Shown here in pieces: positions 34,801 to 42,536 of a DNA stretch of 64,000 nt. The stretch comes from CAYZED01 sp964477445 (GTDB lineage: Bacteria > Bacillota > Clostridia > Lutisporales > Lutisporaceae): the NCBI GenBank assembly GCA_964477445.1, contig CAYZED010000007.1, forward strand, positions 61,745 through 125,744, in the 5' to 3' direction. Every line of letters starts with the position of its first letter. Within the stretch, counting starts at the first letter, position 1. Made by a program: the position numbers and the translations under genes. The notes under the pieces were generated by a model. That model saw nothing but the letters and a program-made list of their open reading frames with translations, searched no databases and was not told the DNA's origin.

Positions 34801-34981
34801 CAATAATATTAAATTTAGTAATTTCAGCTGCTACTAGCAGCGCAATAATCGCTGAGCTGATAATTACTGTTGGAATGGAAATTGCCAAAGTAATTATCAG
34901 CATAGTAATTATGCTGATAATAATAATTATTATAGAAATGCTGTTCATACTTAAATCAAAAAGCTTGTCTAAATTCAACAT
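34742..34981 (-). CDS. Isoleucine-rich leader peptide overlapping the ilvB T-box
   Basis: The 79-codon ORF has ATG preceded by TGGAGAAG with good spacing, about 50 bases after a strong promoter. It encodes 20 Ile, 9 Leu and 4 Val, with a run of six Ile codons near residues 17-22, then SIITMLIITLAISIP. A 12-bp inverted repeat at 34893-34921 lies within this Ile-rich part. The frame ends QRRGVC-stop, the stop codon being part of the conserved GCTGAGA of Stem I. I interpret it as a regulatory leader peptide: ribosomes short of Ile-tRNA would stall before reaching the T-box. A small membrane protein is the alternative. Confidence 0.65.
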   Translation of the reverse strand: MLNLDKLFDLSMNSISIIIIIISIITMLIITLAISIPTVIISSAIIALLVAAEITKFNIIEAVTGTSKYMDALQRRGVC

Positions 34982-35036
34982 AATACTTCTCCATTCATTT
35001 TTTATTTAATACAATGACCTGTTTCAAGTTATCAAT

Positions 35037-35064
35037 ATTATACTACAAATATCTCGAAAGTCAA
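35037..35064 (-). promoter_or_regulatory. Promoter of the ilvB leader
   Basis: On the minus strand TTGACT and TATAAT are 16 bases apart. The -10 box is 56 bases upstream of the leader-peptide ATG. Confidence 0.75.
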
Positions 35065-35082
35065 GTTTGTTTTATTTCCATT

Positions 35083-35802
35083 TTAATCCATTTCAATTCC
35101 TAATATTTTTATTATTTCTTCTGGCTCATATGCAATCGGAGCTAAACTCTCATCAATATTTTCTTCTTCTCTTCTCTTTAGCCAAATTGCTTTCCATCCA
35201 GCATTAACAGCTCCATATACATCCTTTTGCCATGAGTCACCTATCATAACTGCTTCTTCCGCTTTACAATTTGCTATTTTTAGAGCAAAATCGAAAATAT
35301 CTTTTTCGGGTTTAGCAACCCCAATTTCTTCTGAAGCAATTAATCTCTCAACAAGATGATTTAACCCAAGTCCTGCAAGTCTATTCTCTTGAGTAATCGT
35401 CATCCCATTTGTGATTATGCCTAAAAACAAACCCTTCTTTTTTATTGCATTCATTAATCTATCAACACCAGGTATATATCTTGCTTCTTTAACATATTCA
35501 TTTCTATAGATTTCAGATAGTTCCTTGAGTCTTTCATCCGACAGTTTAATTCCAATCATTTGAAACAATTTGTCTATTCGAGCTATTCGAGCTTCATCAT
35601 TTGTAATTTTTTTTGATAGAACATCAGGATAATTCCAGTCCATAAGCTTCCAAAACTCGGCTTCAAGCCAATTGTCATCTTTATCCAAGAGCTCAGGATG
35701 CTCATTTCCCAATGCTCTTAATGCTCTGATTGAAGAGAATTTGTGATCAAAAATCATCTCATCAAAATCTAAAAATACAGCTTTAATATTACTAAAATCC
35801 AT
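35083..35802 (-). CDS. HAD-superfamily hydrolase (YjjG/YfnB-like)
   Basis: The 239-residue protein has motif I AVFLDFDEMIFD (about 9-20) with the nucleophile Asp, motif II LGIITNGMT (about 115-123), and motif IV EEAVMIGDSWQKDVYGA (about 171-187). A helical cap lies between motifs I and II. Family members dephosphorylate nucleotides or other small phosphate esters. It lies four bases upstream of the pyrophosphatase stop region on the same strand, so it is the last gene of that operon. The substrate is not evident. Confidence 0.88.
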   Translation of the reverse strand: MDFSNIKAVFLDFDEMIFDHKFSSIRALRALGNEHPELLDKDDNWLEAEFWKLMDWNYPDVLSKKITNDEARIARIDKLFQMIGIKLSDERLKELSEIYRNEYVKEARYIPGVDRLMNAIKKKGLFLGIITNGMTITQENRLAGLGLNHLVERLIASEEIGVAKPEKDIFDFALKIANCKAEEAVMIGDSWQKDVYGAVNAGWKAIWLKRREEENIDESLAPIAYEPEEIIKILGIEMD

Positions 35803-35805
35803 TTA

Positions 35806-37449
35806 TTAGTGCTCCATATTCATCAAAATTGGGGGTATTACTTGTTTTTTTCTCGATACAATACCTTTTAACATAACAGAATCAGTATCTATTGATATAC
35901 TTTCTTTAAATGCCTTATGAACGATTTCGTCACAATTACCGATAAAGACCAATTCAGTCTCTGCATTAATTATATCAGTAAACATAAAGAGTAAGTAATC
36001 TAAACGTTCATTCTTCTTCACTTCATTCATAAAAGGCTTCAACATTAACTTAATGTCATCCAAATCAGATCGATCCAAAGAATTTATTTGACCCACACCA
36101 AATCTTTTTTCTCCTGATGAGAAGCGTTTAAAGTCCTGATAAAATATATCCTCTATTGACATGCCTCTAAGGTTTGAACCAGCCCTAAACATATTCTTCG
36201 AGAACTCCAGTATGTCAATATTTGTTAAGTTCGCTAGCATTTCGGCTGTGACAATATCTATAGAAGTACAAGTCGGAGATTTAAAAATCAATGTATCAGA
36301 CAAAATCGCAGCGCACAAACCACCTGCAATGTTAATAGGGATTTCGATATCATTTTCCTTGAACATATTAGCAATTATAGTCGCAGTGCAACCAAGCGGT
36401 TGATTTCTAAAAAAGACTGGTCCCACAGTTTCAATATCTCCAATTCTGTGATGATCGATAATTTCAAGTATTTCAGCTTCATCTAACCCAATTGCAGATT
36501 GACTTTTTTCGTTGTGATCAACAAGAACAACCTTCTTTTTTGATAAATCAATAAGCATTGCACGACTTAGCATCCCTATATATTTCTTGTTTTCATCTAA
36601 AATCGGAAAGTTTCTATAGCGTTTTTTGACCATAATGCTTCTAATATCATCTACATAATCGTCTTCCTCAAAATAAAAAAGATTTTCTGTCTTCATATAG
36701 TGCTTTACAGGAATACTCTGATTAAGAAATCTTGCCACACGATACGTGTCGTAAGGAGATACCAATATCGCGCAGTTCGCGGCCAATGCAATTTTTTTTG
36801 TGGCGTCTGAAACACTAACTCCCCCAGTAATTATCAAACACTGAGCGCCTTTTTCTATAGCCATTAGCTGAGCTTCAAGTCTATTTCCCAGTATGACAAT
36901 GTCCTTTTGCTGGATAAATGCTTCCATAGTTTCGGGATTCATGGCACCTACAACAACTTTGCCGTTATAAATAAAATCATCTATATTGCCAACTACCATC
37001 TGCGCGTCAAGCACTTCAATAATATTTCTATAAGAAGTCTTTGCTTCAGACAAAACAGTGCTTTCAAATATATCCATAAGAGAATTTGCAATATCTCCCA
37101 CAGTAATTATCCCATCCATTTTATTCCCATCGTATGAAGTTGGGAGTGTAGTGTTCTTATGCTCTTTCATAATATGCCAAGCTTTTTTTAATGTAATCTC
37201 TGGATGTACTATTGGAATACCCTTCAGAGGTATATCTTTAATCTGAGTTTTTACATCTTCAATAAATCTAGGCTCTCCCAAACTAAACGTCTCTAATACA
37301 TACTTCGACTCGTTGCTTATTTCTCCAATTCTACACGCTATATATGAGTCGGAATTCGTAATTTTGTTTTTCAAATAAGAATAGGCAATCGCTGAACAGA
37401 TTGAATCCGTATCAGGATTTCGATGCCCAAAAACTAATATTTCCTTCAT
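35806..37449 (-). CDS. Manganese-dependent inorganic pyrophosphatase with CBS and DRTGG regulatory domains
   Basis: About 547 residues. The DHH phosphoesterase halves are visible: GHRNPDTDSICSAIAYSYL (about 8-26), DHNEKSQS near 310 and DHHRIGDIETVGP near 331. A CBS pair, with a DRTGG domain between, occupies about 70-300; the second CBS contains MVKKRYRNFPILDENKKYIG. This is the nucleotide-regulated CBS-PPase architecture of clostridia, in which AMP/ADP inhibit and ATP or diadenosine polyphosphates activate. It hydrolyses pyrophosphate in the cytoplasm. ATG 37449 has a GGGG-type site; the upstream TTG is less likely. Confidence 0.92.
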   Translation of the reverse strand: MKEILVFGHRNPDTDSICSAIAYSYLKNKITNSDSYIACRIGEISNESKYVLETFSLGEPRFIEDVKTQIKDIPLKGIPIVHPEITLKKAWHIMKEHKNTTLPTSYDGNKMDGIITVGDIANSLMDIFESTVLSEAKTSYRNIIEVLDAQMVVGNIDDFIYNGKVVVGAMNPETMEAFIQQKDIVILGNRLEAQLMAIEKGAQCLIITGGVSVSDATKKIALAANCAILVSPYDTYRVARFLNQSIPVKHYMKTENLFYFEEDDYVDDIRSIMVKKRYRNFPILDENKKYIGMLSRAMLIDLSKKKVVLVDHNEKSQSAIGLDEAEILEIIDHHRIGDIETVGPVFFRNQPLGCTATIIANMFKENDIEIPINIAGGLCAAILSDTLIFKSPTCTSIDIVTAEMLANLTNIDILEFSKNMFRAGSNLRGMSIEDIFYQDFKRFSSGEKRFGVGQINSLDRSDLDDIKLMLKPFMNEVKKNERLDYLLFMFTDIINAETELVFIGNCDEIVHKAFKESISIDTDSVMLKGIVSRKKQVIPPILMNMEH

Positions 37450-37478
37450 GTTTTTCCCCAATTCCCCAAATTGAATGT

Positions 37479-38258
37479 CTAAAATCTTTTCATATCACAA
37501 GAAAGTATATTTTTTTCGAAGTCGCCTTTGTTCTTAATTATTTTTTTTACTTCATTTTCCGCAAAATCGAAAAAGTCGAATATATCTTCTTTAATTATTT
37601 CTCTACTCTCTTCAATAATTTTTGTGCTCTTTTTAATATCTATGCTAATCCCATGTTTTTTTATCATTTGCAAATCATACTTAAAGGCTAAACTACTTGA
37701 TGAAGGGTTTTCAAGTTCAACATATTTCCCGAATTGGTCTATACAATGGCTTACATCCTCTGAATTTAGCAAATAATACTCAGCCAAAGCTCTGCTTATC
37801 TTCGTAATTTCATACTTATCAGCAAGTGCACTTTTCATTCTATAATCTATGTCAATATTTTTATCATAAATTTCCATCTCGATGGCCATTTCAATAAAAT
37901 TATGACCTTTCCATAAACCAAATTCTTCGGGTATATTACATGCTTCAATGACTTTATTCTTTATAATTTCTGCCTTTTGAAAGCAATACCCTTTTTCTCC
38001 GCCTGGAAATTTTTCGTCACCAAAATAATCCAGCCCAGTAGGGTTAACTCCATGAGTGATTGTTCCTAGTGCAAAAGGTCTAAAATATTCATCTTTAGAT
38101 ACTAGAAAATCAAAAAGTTTCCATCCAGCCCTGTGAGTCTCTTCATGGCTAAAACAGCCCGAAATAACCATATCTGGAAATATGGTGCCTAAAATCCCCA
38201 TGTTATTTAGTTTTCCCAAAACTCTTTCACCAAACCAAATATGTGTAACTGGGAACAT
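37479..38258 (-). CDS. Zinc-dependent phospholipase C-like protein
   Basis: The 259-residue protein starts MFPVTHIWFGERVL. It has a pattern of His and Asp metal ligands typical of the zinc phospholipase C/S1-P1 nuclease-like fold: H6, FPDM near 27-30, SCFSHEETHR near 33-43, ITHGVNP near 67-73 and GHNFIEMAIEMEIYDK near 118-133. No signal peptide is seen, unlike secreted phospholipases, so the substrate is probably intracellular. It lies between prfC and the pyrophosphatase gene in the same direction. Function assignment is by motif pattern only. Confidence 0.65.
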   Translation of the reverse strand: MFPVTHIWFGERVLGKLNNMGILGTIFPDMVISGCFSHEETHRAGWKLFDFLVSKDEYFRPFALGTITHGVNPTGLDYFGDEKFPGGEKGYCFQKAEIIKNKVIEACNIPEEFGLWKGHNFIEMAIEMEIYDKNIDIDYRMKSALADKYEITKISRALAEYYLLNSEDVSHCIDQFGKYVELENPSSSSLAFKYDLQMIKKHGISIDIKKSTKIIEESREIIKEDIFDFFDFAENEVKKIIKNKGDFEKNILSCDMKRF

Positions 38259-38305
38259 TTGCTCACCACCAGAAATTTATCGTTTTGTTCTTTATGATTT
38301 ATTCT

Positions 38306-38350
38306 TTATGCTTTTGTTCTCTATGCTTTTGTTCTCTATGCTTTTGTTCT
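38306..38350. repeat. 15-bp tandem repeat directly after the prfC stop codon
   Basis: On the minus strand, TARAGAACAAAAGCA is repeated three times, and degenerate copies continue to about 38283. The first unit begins immediately at the prfC stop; each unit starts with TAA or TAG in the prfC frame. Confidence 0.9.
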
Positions 38351-39949
38351 TTACCTCTTCTTTATTTCAGAAAGCTCTATACCATTGTTTCTTTCAGTCA
38401 CCATACGGACAGACCATTCATTCTGGAAAACCAGAACTGGATCTCCTTCTAAGTCACGTACGAATATGGTGTCTGATGTAAGCTTGAGATTTGCGACATT
38501 TATATCTTTGTTTTCTATCCATCTAATATGTTTATATGCAGTATGCTCTACTAAACAATCTACTCCATACTCATTCTTCAATCTATATTCAAGCACTTCT
38601 AACTGAAGAACGCCGACGACCCCTATAATATAATCCTGCGTAATTGAATCAGGTCTGTGGAAAATCTGTATTGCTCCTTCTTCGGATATTTGCATAATAC
38701 CTTTAATAAACTGTTTTCTTTTTAAAGAATTTTTTACATATACACGTGCAAAAACTTCAGGCGCAAAAGTAGGTATACCTTCAAATCTGAAGTCGCCCTG
38801 CTCTGTCAAAGTGTCACCAATTTTAAAAATCCCAGGGTCAAAAACTCCTATAATATCACCAGCATATGCTTCCTCAATTATTTCGCGGTCTTGAGCTAAA
38901 AACTGCTGCGGTTGAGAAAGCTTAATTGTCTTTCCAGCCTGAACATGTTTAACATCCATACCCTTATGAAATCGTCCAGATACTATTCTAATAAAGGCAA
39001 TTCTATCCCTATGAGTCGGATTCATGTTTGCTTGAATTTTAAATACAAATCCAGAAAAGTTTGAGTCATTCGATTCAATTTCTCCCTGATCAGAAGTGCG
39101 CGATAACGGTTCGGTGGTCAACTTCAAAAATGACTCTAAGAAATCTTGAACCCCAAAGTTAGTCATAGCACTGCCAAAAAAAATAGGTGTCAATTCGCCC
39201 TTTAATATCTTATGTTCGCTGAATTCGTCCCCAGCCATATCTAACAGCTCAATATCTTCAATTAATTTATCATGAGCGACATCACCTAATAAGTCCCTGA
39301 AAACAGGGTCATCAATGCTCTTTTTTGAGCTTTCTACCATAGTTTGGCCGTGATCCCCGCCATTAAATAAATTAATACTATTATCTCCTCTATTATATAT
39401 ACCTAAAAAAGAACCGCCTAGTCTAATTGGCCAGTTCATGGGATAAGATCTAATACCAAGAACACTTTCAAGTTCTTCCATGAGTTCAAAAGCATCTTTT
39501 CCTTCACGATCCATTTTATTTACAAATGTAAAAATCGGAATGCCTCTTAATTTACAGACCTGAAACAACTTAATTGTCTGTGGCTCAACTCCTTTAGCGG
39601 AGTCAATAACCATGACGGCACTATCTGCCGCCATAAGAGTTCTATATGTATCTTCACTAAAATCTTGATGCCCCGGTGTGTCCAAAATATTAATACAAAA
39701 ATCATTATATTCGAATTGCATTACTGATGAAGTAACTGAAATACCTCTTTGTTTTTCTATCTCCATCCAGTCTGAAACTGCATGCCTCTGAGCTTTTCTG
39801 GCCTTTACCGAACCAGCTAATCTAATAGCGCCTCCGTATAATAATAGTTTTTCTGTAAGGGTTGTTTTTCCTGCATCCGGATGAGAAATTATTGCGAAGG
39901 TTCTTCTTCGCTCGATTTCTTTCAAATGCTGAGCAGTGATAACTGACAT
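38351..39949 (-). CDS. prfC: Peptide chain release factor 3
   Basis: The 532-residue GTPase has the P-loop SHPDAGKTTLTEKLLLYGG (about 22-40), switch II DTPGHQDFSEDTYRTL (about 90-105) and NKMDREGKD (about 144-152). The C-terminal RF3 domain includes VVGVLQLEVLEYRLKNEYG. RF3 recycles RF1 and RF2 from the ribosome after peptide release. The length is as usual. A GGAGG site precedes the ATG. The 3' end is followed by in-frame tandem stop codons within the 15-bp repeat. Confidence 0.97.
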   Translation of the reverse strand: MSVITAQHLKEIERRRTFAIISHPDAGKTTLTEKLLLYGGAIRLAGSVKARKAQRHAVSDWMEIEKQRGISVTSSVMQFEYNDFCINILDTPGHQDFSEDTYRTLMAADSAVMVIDSAKGVEPQTIKLFQVCKLRGIPIFTFVNKMDREGKDAFELMEELESVLGIRSYPMNWPIRLGGSFLGIYNRGDNSINLFNGGDHGQTMVESSKKSIDDPVFRDLLGDVAHDKLIEDIELLDMAGDEFSEHKILKGELTPIFFGSAMTNFGVQDFLESFLKLTTEPLSRTSDQGEIESNDSNFSGFVFKIQANMNPTHRDRIAFIRIVSGRFHKGMDVKHVQAGKTIKLSQPQQFLAQDREIIEEAYAGDIIGVFDPGIFKIGDTLTEQGDFRFEGIPTFAPEVFARVYVKNSLKRKQFIKGIMQISEEGAIQIFHRPDSITQDYIIGVVGVLQLEVLEYRLKNEYGVDCLVEHTAYKHIRWIENKDINVANLKLTSDTIFVRDLEGDPVLVFQNEWSVRMVTERNNGIELSEIKKR

Positions 39950-40039
39950 TTAATACCTCCAAAATATTTAAAGCGTAATTCTCGCCTAGTTTTATTAAAA
40001 TTCGATACAGCTTATTCTACGTTATGAATACAATCATAG

Positions 40040-41035
40040 TCAAGGAGAACTAATCTCATCAGATGTCACTATTTGATTTCTTCCTTTTTTCTTTGCTAAA
40101 TACATATTTTTATCTGCTTGATCTATTAGTACTTTGAGATTCAAATTATTAACTGGTATAATGGTTGCTATGCCTATACTAACTGTTATTCGACCTCTTC
40201 CACTTGAAAATTCATGTTTGATGTTTTTTAACTCAAGTTCATCTTGAATTCTATTTGCCACAATTTCAGCTCCAGCTAAATCCACATTTGGCATAATTAC
40301 CAGGAACTCTTCGCCGCCATACCTTCCAACTAAATCCTCAGGTCTAAATAGAGACATTGAAATGGAATCAGCCACAGATTTAATTACTTCGTCACCTTTA
40401 ACGTGTCCATAATTGTCATTGTAATTTTTAAATTCATCAATATCTATCATCATAACTGAATACTTCAGCGAATATCTTAAACAATTATTCCAATGCATTT
40501 GAAAAAATTTATCTATTCCTCGCCTATTATATATCTTTGAAAGACTATCTTGCATGCTAAGTTGTTCTAATTGATCTTTCTCATGTTGAATCTTTGTTAA
40601 TTCACTTAATCTATATTCTAGTTCCTCAAGCTGCCTCTCAATCGTTATTCTTTGAAGGTACAGTTCCTTAAAAATCCTTGTCTTACTCCTTAAAACTATT
40701 GGGTCAATTGGTTTTGGAAGATAATCAACCGCTCCCACTTCATATCCTTTAAAAATTGATTTCTGTTCTTTACTAAGTGCAGTAACAAAAATAATAGGAA
40801 TGTTTTTTGTTTTTTCAATACTTCTTAGTAACTCTGCCGTTTCAAATCCGTCCATATTTGGCATTTGTACATCCATAAAAACAACTGCGAAATCATGTTC
40901 TAGACAAAGTGCCAATGCCTCTTCTCCTGAAATCGCTTTAATGATATCAATTTCGGGATCAGTCAGAACGCTTTCCATCACAAAATGGTTTTCTTTCATA
41001 TCATCAACAATTAGTATCTTTACGCGTTCTTGCAT
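40040..41035 (-). CDS. Response regulator with GGDEF domain (diguanylate cyclase)
   Basis: About 331 residues. The receiver domain spans about 5-120, with the phospho-accepting Asp in VVFMDVQMPNMDGF and Lys in YLPKPID. A coiled-coil linker follows. The GGDEF domain (about 165-325) has DSLSKIYNRRGIDKFF and the active-site GRYGGEEFLVIMP, so it should make cyclic di-GMP. The start is ATG 41035, with AGGAG seven bases upstream; a longer frame through the upstream tandem repeat is not coding. It is the last gene of the kinase-CheR-CheB operon and is the probable output of that pathway. Confidence 0.93.
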   Translation of the reverse strand: MQERVKILIVDDMKENHFVMESVLTDPEIDIIKAISGEEALALCLEHDFAVVFMDVQMPNMDGFETAELLRSIEKTKNIPIIFVTALSKEQKSIFKGYEVGAVDYLPKPIDPIVLRSKTRIFKELYLQRITIERQLEELEYRLSELTKIQHEKDQLEQLSMQDSLSKIYNRRGIDKFFQMHWNNCLRYSLKYSVMMIDIDEFKNYNDNYGHVKGDEVIKSVADSISMSLFRPEDLVGRYGGEEFLVIMPNVDLAGAEIVANRIQDELELKNIKHEFSSGRGRITVSIGIATIIPVNNLNLKVLIDQADKNMYLAKKKGRNQIVTSDEISSP

Positions 41036-41063
41036 AGTAGTTCTCCTATCGTCCCTGTTATTC

Positions 41064-41101
41064 CTGTGATCCTGTGGCTCTGTGGTACTGTGATCCTGTG
41101 G
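41064..41101. repeat. 14-bp direct repeat between cheB and the GGDEF gene
   Basis: CTGTGATCCTGTGG occurs at 41064-41077 and 41088-41101, with related CTGTGG units between. It lies directly after the cheB stop and would otherwise give a spurious N-terminal extension of the downstream gene. Confidence 0.8.
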
Positions 41102-41114
41102 TCCAACACTCAAG

Positions 41115-41684
41115 TTATTCCAGTCTCAATATTTCATTAAGCCTTTTACCAATTTCCTCAAGTTCCAAAATTTCTTGGGGGTTAGCCATTTCAATGGCTC
41201 TTAATGGCATTTCTGGAGATTCGGCTGTTTCTGGCTTTTGAACTATAGTGTGCCCCCCTGCCACTTTAATCTGTTTAAGACCTTTAGAACCGTCTTGATT
41301 TGCACCAGTAAGTATTACTCCAACCACCGTGTCACCAAATGTATCAGCAATACTCTCAAAGCACACATCTATAGAAGGCCGTGCGTAAGAAACCTTTTCG
41401 GTGGTTATAAGGGTGAAGGTTGTATCTTTCTCAACTAATACATGATAATTTTGGGGGGCGACATATATTACGCCCTTTTTTAATTCCATTTTATCTTCTA
41501 TTTCTTCTACCTTATAGTTTGTGACATCAGAAATTATGTTTTTCAAGTAGCTTTTACTATTAGCGCTTAAATGTTGAATAACAATAACTCCAACATTATT
41601 AATATTATTTAAGTCTTTAAATATTCGCTTTAGTGCATCAATCCCACCCGCTGAAGTGCCAATGGCCAAAATTTCATATTTCAT
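41115..41684 (-). CDS. CheB-type protein-glutamate methylesterase domain
   Basis: The 189-residue protein has only the catalytic domain: active-site Ser in GTSAGGIDALKRIF (about 8-21), His in VIQHLSANSKSYL (about 35-47), and Asp in GVILTGANQDGSKGL (about 121-135). It lacks the receiver domain of chemotaxis CheB. It follows cheR by nine bases and belongs to a kinase-CheR-CheB-GGDEF operon without chemoreceptors. It probably removes methyl groups or amides that CheR adds to a non-chemotaxis partner, perhaps the kinase's coiled coil. Confidence 0.9.
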   Translation of the reverse strand: MKYEILAIGTSAGGIDALKRIFKDLNNINNVGVIVIQHLSANSKSYLKNIISDVTNYKVEEIEDKMELKKGVIYVAPQNYHVLVEKDTTFTLITTEKVSYARPSIDVCFESIADTFGDTVVGVILTGANQDGSKGLKQIKVAGGHTIVQKPETAESPEMPLRAIEMANPQEILELEEIGKRLNEILRLE

Positions 41685-41693
41685 AAAGTCTCA

Positions 41694-42536
41694 TTACCCC
41701 TTCATCTTCTTTCTATATACCCTGAATTCTTCGCTTATGGTGTCGAATTTTTCGGCAGAATCGCTATATAAAAGAGTTTCTTTTGACCCAAGACATAAAT
41801 AACCGCCTTTTACTAAACTCTCAAAAAACAATTTATTAACACGATTTTGGAGTGATCTATCAAAATAAATCAAAACATTTCTACACATTACCAGATTCAT
41901 TTCCCCAAAAGATCCATCTGTAACTAAATTATGTTCAGCAAAAGTAATTCTTTTCTTTAAATCATTATCTAGAATAGCATTGTCGTATTTAGCAATATAA
42001 TAATCTGAAAAAGATTGTTTGCCACCAGAAAGCATGTAATTTTTTGTATGTTCTTTTATTGATTCTAAGGAGTAGATTCCTTCCTTTGCTTTCTCAAGTA
42101 CCTTCTGATTAAAATCTGTCGCGTATATTTGACACCTTTGGTACAGTCCACATTCTTTCAACAAAATTGCCATTGAATATACTTCTTCTCCTGATGAACA
42201 TCCAGCATGCCAAATTTTTATTATAGGATAAGATTCTAAAACTGGTATAATATTTTCTCTAATATTTTTAAAGAATAACGGATCTCTAAACATTTCTGTT
42301 ACATTTATAGAAAAATCTAATAAAACTTCTCTGAAAAAATTCTCATCTTCTAAAATTTTATGTGCCATTTCTAGGATATTACTAAACCCACTTTTTATGA
42401 GTCTGCTCTTTATTCTTCGTTTAATATGTGCGCGAGAATATTCGCTAAAATTATAACCATACTTTAATCTCACAGCTTCAATAAATAGATAGGTTTCGTA
42501 GTCTTCATTGTTTTGTTTAATTTTAAATTCACCCAT
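41694..42536 (-). CDS. CheR-type protein-glutamate methyltransferase
   Basis: The 280-residue protein has the N-terminal helical CheR domain (FSEYSRAHIKRRIKSRL, about 30-46) and the SAM-binding domain with IKIWHAGCSSGEEVYSMAIL (about 107-126) and NLVMCRNVLIYFD (about 206-218). Its ATG overlaps the stop codon of the hybrid kinase gene (TAATG), so translation is coupled. It would methylate glutamates of a partner protein. The operon contains no methyl-accepting chemoreceptor. Confidence 0.93.
   Translation of the reverse strand: MGEFKIKQNNEDYETYLFIEAVRLKYGYNFSEYSRAHIKRRIKSRLIKSGFSNILEMAHKILEDENFFREVLLDFSINVTEMFRDPLFFKNIRENIIPVLESYPIIKIWHAGCSSGEEVYSMAILLKECGLYQRCQIYATDFNQKVLEKAKEGIYSLESIKEHTKNYMLSGGKQSFSDYYIAKYDNAILDNDLKKRITFAEHNLVTDGSFGEMNLVMCRNVLIYFDRSLQNRVNKLFFESLVKGGYLCLGSKETLLYSDSAEKFDTISEEFRVYRKKMKG

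Noticed and set aside
34773..35009. Open frame of 78 codons on the plus strand opposite the ilvB leader ORF
   Set aside because: It is the antisense of the Ile-rich ORF and the T-box leader, without a ribosome site or promoter; its Ile/Val richness comes from the near-symmetric sequence.
41036..41113. N-terminal extension of the GGDEF regulator rich in Asp, His and Arg
   Set aside because: It is the translation of an intergenic tandem repeat; a good AGGAG site and ATG at 41035 start the protein right at the receiver domain.
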